From positions 1-39,504 of the IMG/VR virus record IMGVR_UViG_3300036835_000512: a DNA stretch of 39,504 nt, one strand, 5' to 3'. The stretch is from a virus. Within the stretch, counting starts at the first letter, position 1. Each line of letters begins with the position of its first letter. The translations under genes were made by a program, and so were the position numbers. Below are positions 37,576-39,504 of this stretch, piece by piece. The notes under the pieces are model-generated. The model was not told where the DNA came from. It worked only from the letters and a program-made list of their open reading frames with translations, and searched no databases.

Positions 37576-38783
37576 AAGGAGAGCCCGAGGCCGACCGTCG
37601 GTACGACGCCCACCGGACGGAGACCGACCGCGGCGTTCAGCGCGTAGACGCCGTTCGCGAAGACCACGATCCCCGGCGGGATGATCGCGCGGAGACCGAA
37701 CGAGAGATTGAACTGGTCGAGCCGGCTCGACCAGCCGACGCCGAGCAGCGGATCGGCGCGGATGCCGCCGCTCGGCGTGACGACCAGGACGTTGGTATCG
37801 TTCGGCGCGAAGGCGGTATCCAGCTGGCTCGTGCCGAGGAACTCGACGATCGCGGCGAGCCGCTGCGGCCAGAGGACGACCGATCCCGAGACGCCGTAGA
37901 GCGCCTGCGACTGGATCGAGTGGGTGACGTTGAAGTTAAGCGCGGCATGCGCGTCGACCTCGGCCGTGCCGTGCCACAGCGGCAGCGACAGATCGATCCC
38001 CGGCGTGATCCAGTACGCGCCGGTCCCGTGGAGCTCCGCCGGGTCGCCGGTCGGAAACTGGATCTCGAGCGTGAGCGCCGCGCGCCACGGCTGCGGGATC
38101 GGTAGCCGGTACTTGCCACGGACCGTCACGTCGCCGATGCCCGTGGCGTCGACCGCCGCGATCGTGCCGCCGAGCGTCGGGCCGTCGACCGGCATGAACG
38201 CGCCGCCGGCCGGCCCCGTCGCCTGGACGACGCGCGCTCCGACCGCGCAGTTGAGCCGCGTCGCGAGCACCGGCAGGACGACGCTGAGATCGACGGTGTC
38301 CGTGATCCCGTGACTTACGGCGACCGCCGCCGCCCAGACGTGCAGATCGAGATGGTAGCGCAGCCGGATGCCGCGCAGCGCCGGACTAGTTGGATCGCCG
38401 GTCGGCGTCCGTTCCGCGAGCACGGGCGGCGCGAAGCGGCCGAGCTCGGTGAACGGCTGGCCGAACAGCGTCGCGTCGGCCAGCGGGCGCTCGGCGATGA
38501 CGTTGACGTTCGTAACGCCGGCGCCGAGCGTCGCGGCGTGATCGAGAAAGATCGGGCCGAGCACCGCCATGCTCGAATCGATCGCTGCCGTCCCGGCGAG
38601 CGCCGCGCTACTCGCCGACGTGAGACTCGGCGCCGTGACGAGCGTCGCGACATGCGCCGCGAAGTTCGTGAAGGCCGGCGCCGGCCGGAGATCGACGCGC
38701 TCTTGCGCGTCGCCGAGCACGCCGCGGAGCGTGCGCGCGTCGAGAACCGGCGCGCAGCTAGCGAGCACGAGCCACGCCGCCAC
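37572..38783 (-). CDS. outer-membrane beta-barrel-like lipoprotein (Phenol_MetA_deg-like)
   Basis: A 403-aa protein from a GTG at 38783; a CTG at 38792 directly after GGAGG would give a complete signal, [19 protein letters not shown] is a lipobox. The body has alternating strands, with landmarks of the MetA-pathway outer-membrane family: [77 protein letters not shown] and a C-terminus ending in strands ([11 protein letters not shown]). An envelope barrel in a phage is unusual; receptor masking or lysogenic conversion is possible. Confidence 0.72.
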   Translation of the reverse strand: MAAWLVLASCAPVLDARTLRGVLGDAQERVDLRPAPAFTNFAAHVATLVTAPSLTSASSAALAGTAAIDSSMAVLGPIFLDHAATLGAGVTNVNVIAERPLADATLFGQPFTELGRFAPPVLAERTPTGDPTSPALRGIRLRYHLDLHVWAAAVAVSHGITDTVDLSVVLPVLATRLNCAVGARVVQATGPAGGAFMPVDGPTLGGTIAAVDATGIGDVTVRGKYRLPIPQPWRAALTLEIQFPTGDPAELHGTGAYWITPGIDLSLPLWHGTAEVDAHAALNFNVTHSIQSQALYGVSGSVVLWPQRLAAIVEFLGTSQLDTAFAPNDTNVLVVTPSGGIRADPLLGVGWSSRLDQFNLSFGLRAIIPPGIVVFANGVYALNAAVGLRPVGVVPTVGLGLSL

Positions 38784-38803
38784 GGCACGCAGGAGAACCT
38801 CCG

Positions 38804-39229
38804 CTACGAGCCGACCAGCGTCGAGCGCGGCTCAGGCGGCGCGGGCTCGCTCATGGGGTTCTCGGCCGGCGGCGGCGGCGGCGCTTCGGGGACCGGCGCT
38901 ATGGTAGGGGCTACCGCGATGCGCAGGCGGGGCGCCGGCGGCGGCTGGGCGTACGTCGGGATCTTCGGTGCGTGCTGCGCGGCGACTGGATCGAGCGGCG
39001 TGCCCCCCTCGCCCGCAAACCGGCGCGGATCCATGCGCCGCCCGAGTGCGTCGTAGGCGTAGATAAAGTCTCGCGGCGTTTGCACGATGTCGCATGCCGG
39101 GATCGTGACCGGATCGCCGCCGTCGGGCGGCGTGACCGTCACCGCACCATAGAGGCCGGCCAAGTCCTGCCCGTCGTCATGATAGGCAAACACGAAATCC
39201 TGCCCCTGGCGAACCGCGTCTTGCGCCAT
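38804..39229 (-). CDS. hypothetical protein after tail fibre gene
   Basis: A 141-aa protein starting MAQDAVRQGQDFVFAYHDDGQDLAGLYGAVTVTPPDGGDPVTIPACD, a compact start with an aromatic and Asp pattern, then FIYAYDALGRRMDPRRF. The last 60 residues are Pro-rich and disordered (PPPAPRLRIAVAPTIAPVPEAPPPPP). It follows the tail spike by 19 bases and ends just before the barrel-like lipoprotein's ribosome site. Virion-associated or chaperone roles are both possible. Confidence 0.6.
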   Translation of the reverse strand: MAQDAVRQGQDFVFAYHDDGQDLAGLYGAVTVTPPDGGDPVTIPACDIVQTPRDFIYAYDALGRRMDPRRFAGEGGTPLDPVAAQHAPKIPTYAQPPPAPRLRIAVAPTIAPVPEAPPPPPAENPMSEPAPPEPRSTLVGS

Positions 39230-39248
39230 GCGCCCGCCCTTTCCCCCT

Positions 39249-39504
39249 CTAGGTCGTCAACACCATGCTTTGCGTGTTCCCGAGCGTATCGTGCGCCGGA
39301 CTCGTCGTCGCGAGGTTCGCCGCGTTGAGCGCGGTGAAGGCGCGGATGACGCCGTAGTAGTTCGCGTAAAAGTAGCCGTCGGCACTCCAATCGCCGGGAG
39401 TCCGCGCGCCCTCGGCAATGATCCACCCGCCCTCGTTCGCCTCGACCGTCGGTCCGACGAGCGACGCGTTCACGTGGATGCGGATCACCCGGAGCTCACA
39501 CCCG
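39249..39504 (-). CDS. tail fibre/spike protein, C-terminal part (same gene as 1-1249)
   Basis: This is the 3' end of the gene that starts at 1249, seen again because the window overlaps itself. The visible C-terminus runs from GCELRVIRIHVNASLV to LGNTQSMVLTT and stops with TAG at 39249-39251. A GTG at 39488 is an internal Val codon and not a start, since the frame stays open upstream in the left copy. The next gene (hypothetical protein starting at 39229) follows after 19 bases. Confidence 0.85.
   Translation of the reverse strand, partial: GCELRVIRIHVNASLVGPTVEANEGGWIIAEGARTPGDWSADGYFYANYYGVIRAFTALNAANLATTSPAHDTLGNTQSMVLTT
39272..39504. repeat. terminal direct repeat, right copy (circle junction)
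   Basis: Second copy of bases 1-233. Joining the copies makes the tail-fibre gene continuous from its ATG at 1249 through base 1 to the TAG at 39249-39251, which is good evidence that the circularisation is real. Confidence 0.93.

Noticed and set aside
1-39504. CRISPR array
   Set aside because: No set of regularly spaced identical repeats with unique spacers was seen; the repeats found are pairs or short iterons.

Overview
The window is essentially one complete genome of a tailed phage with a contractile (myovirus-type) tail, probably temperate. It is very GC-rich. Bases 39272-39504 repeat bases 1-233 with one synonymous difference, so the molecule closes into a circle of about 39,271 bp and the window edge cuts an ordinary tail-fibre gene. 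The host is unknown. An outer-membrane barrel-like lipoprotein and a signal-peptide protein point to a high-GC Gram-negative bacterium, probably environmental.

Almost everything is read on the minus strand, so the genome is best followed from high to low coordinates. From 34.1 to 31.8 kb lies the integration/regulation block: a ribbon-helix-helix-like protein, an excisionase-like DNA-binding protein, a second small RHH-like protein and a tyrosine integrase. Just past the integrase stop lies attP, the 5' half of a tRNA-Lys(UUU) gene flanked by two identical 21-bp direct repeats that look like integrase arm sites. From 31.4 to 26 kb comes an early operon of tightly overlapping small genes: several zinc-ribbon proteins, an XRE regulator, RusA resolvase, a replication initiator that seems to contain its own origin, an HNH nuclease and small membrane proteins. 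From 25.9 to 19.2 kb are two more membrane proteins, a second HNH protein, lambda-type terminase (Nu1/gpA-like), a gpW-like head protein and a gpB-like portal. From 19.0 to 15.2 kb lie a prohead-protease/major-capsid fusion, a DUF2190 protein and head-tail joining proteins. From 15.2 to 5.8 kb is a Mu-like contractile tail in Mu gene order: sheath, tube, assembly chaperone with a -1 frameshift site, tape measure, gp43, gp44, gp45, a PAAR-like tip, gp46, gp47 and gp48. From 5.8 kb through the circle junction to 38.8 kb are fibre and spike proteins, one ending in an S74 chaperone. From 38.8 to 36.1 kb is a lysis/envelope cassette: barrel-like lipoprotein, secreted collagen-like protein, GH19-like endolysin and a small membrane protein.

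Three islands lie on the plus strand: 34.2-36.2 kb (a RecA/Sak4-like ATPase with small partners), 21.7-22.45 kb (three coupled small genes divergent from a secreted cysteine protein, with a palindromic operator between) and 19.03-19.23 kb (a zinc-ribbon gene). The genome is a mosaic of lambda/HK97-type packaging and head with a Mu-type tail. No transposase, recognisable methylase, CRISPR or complete tRNA was seen.
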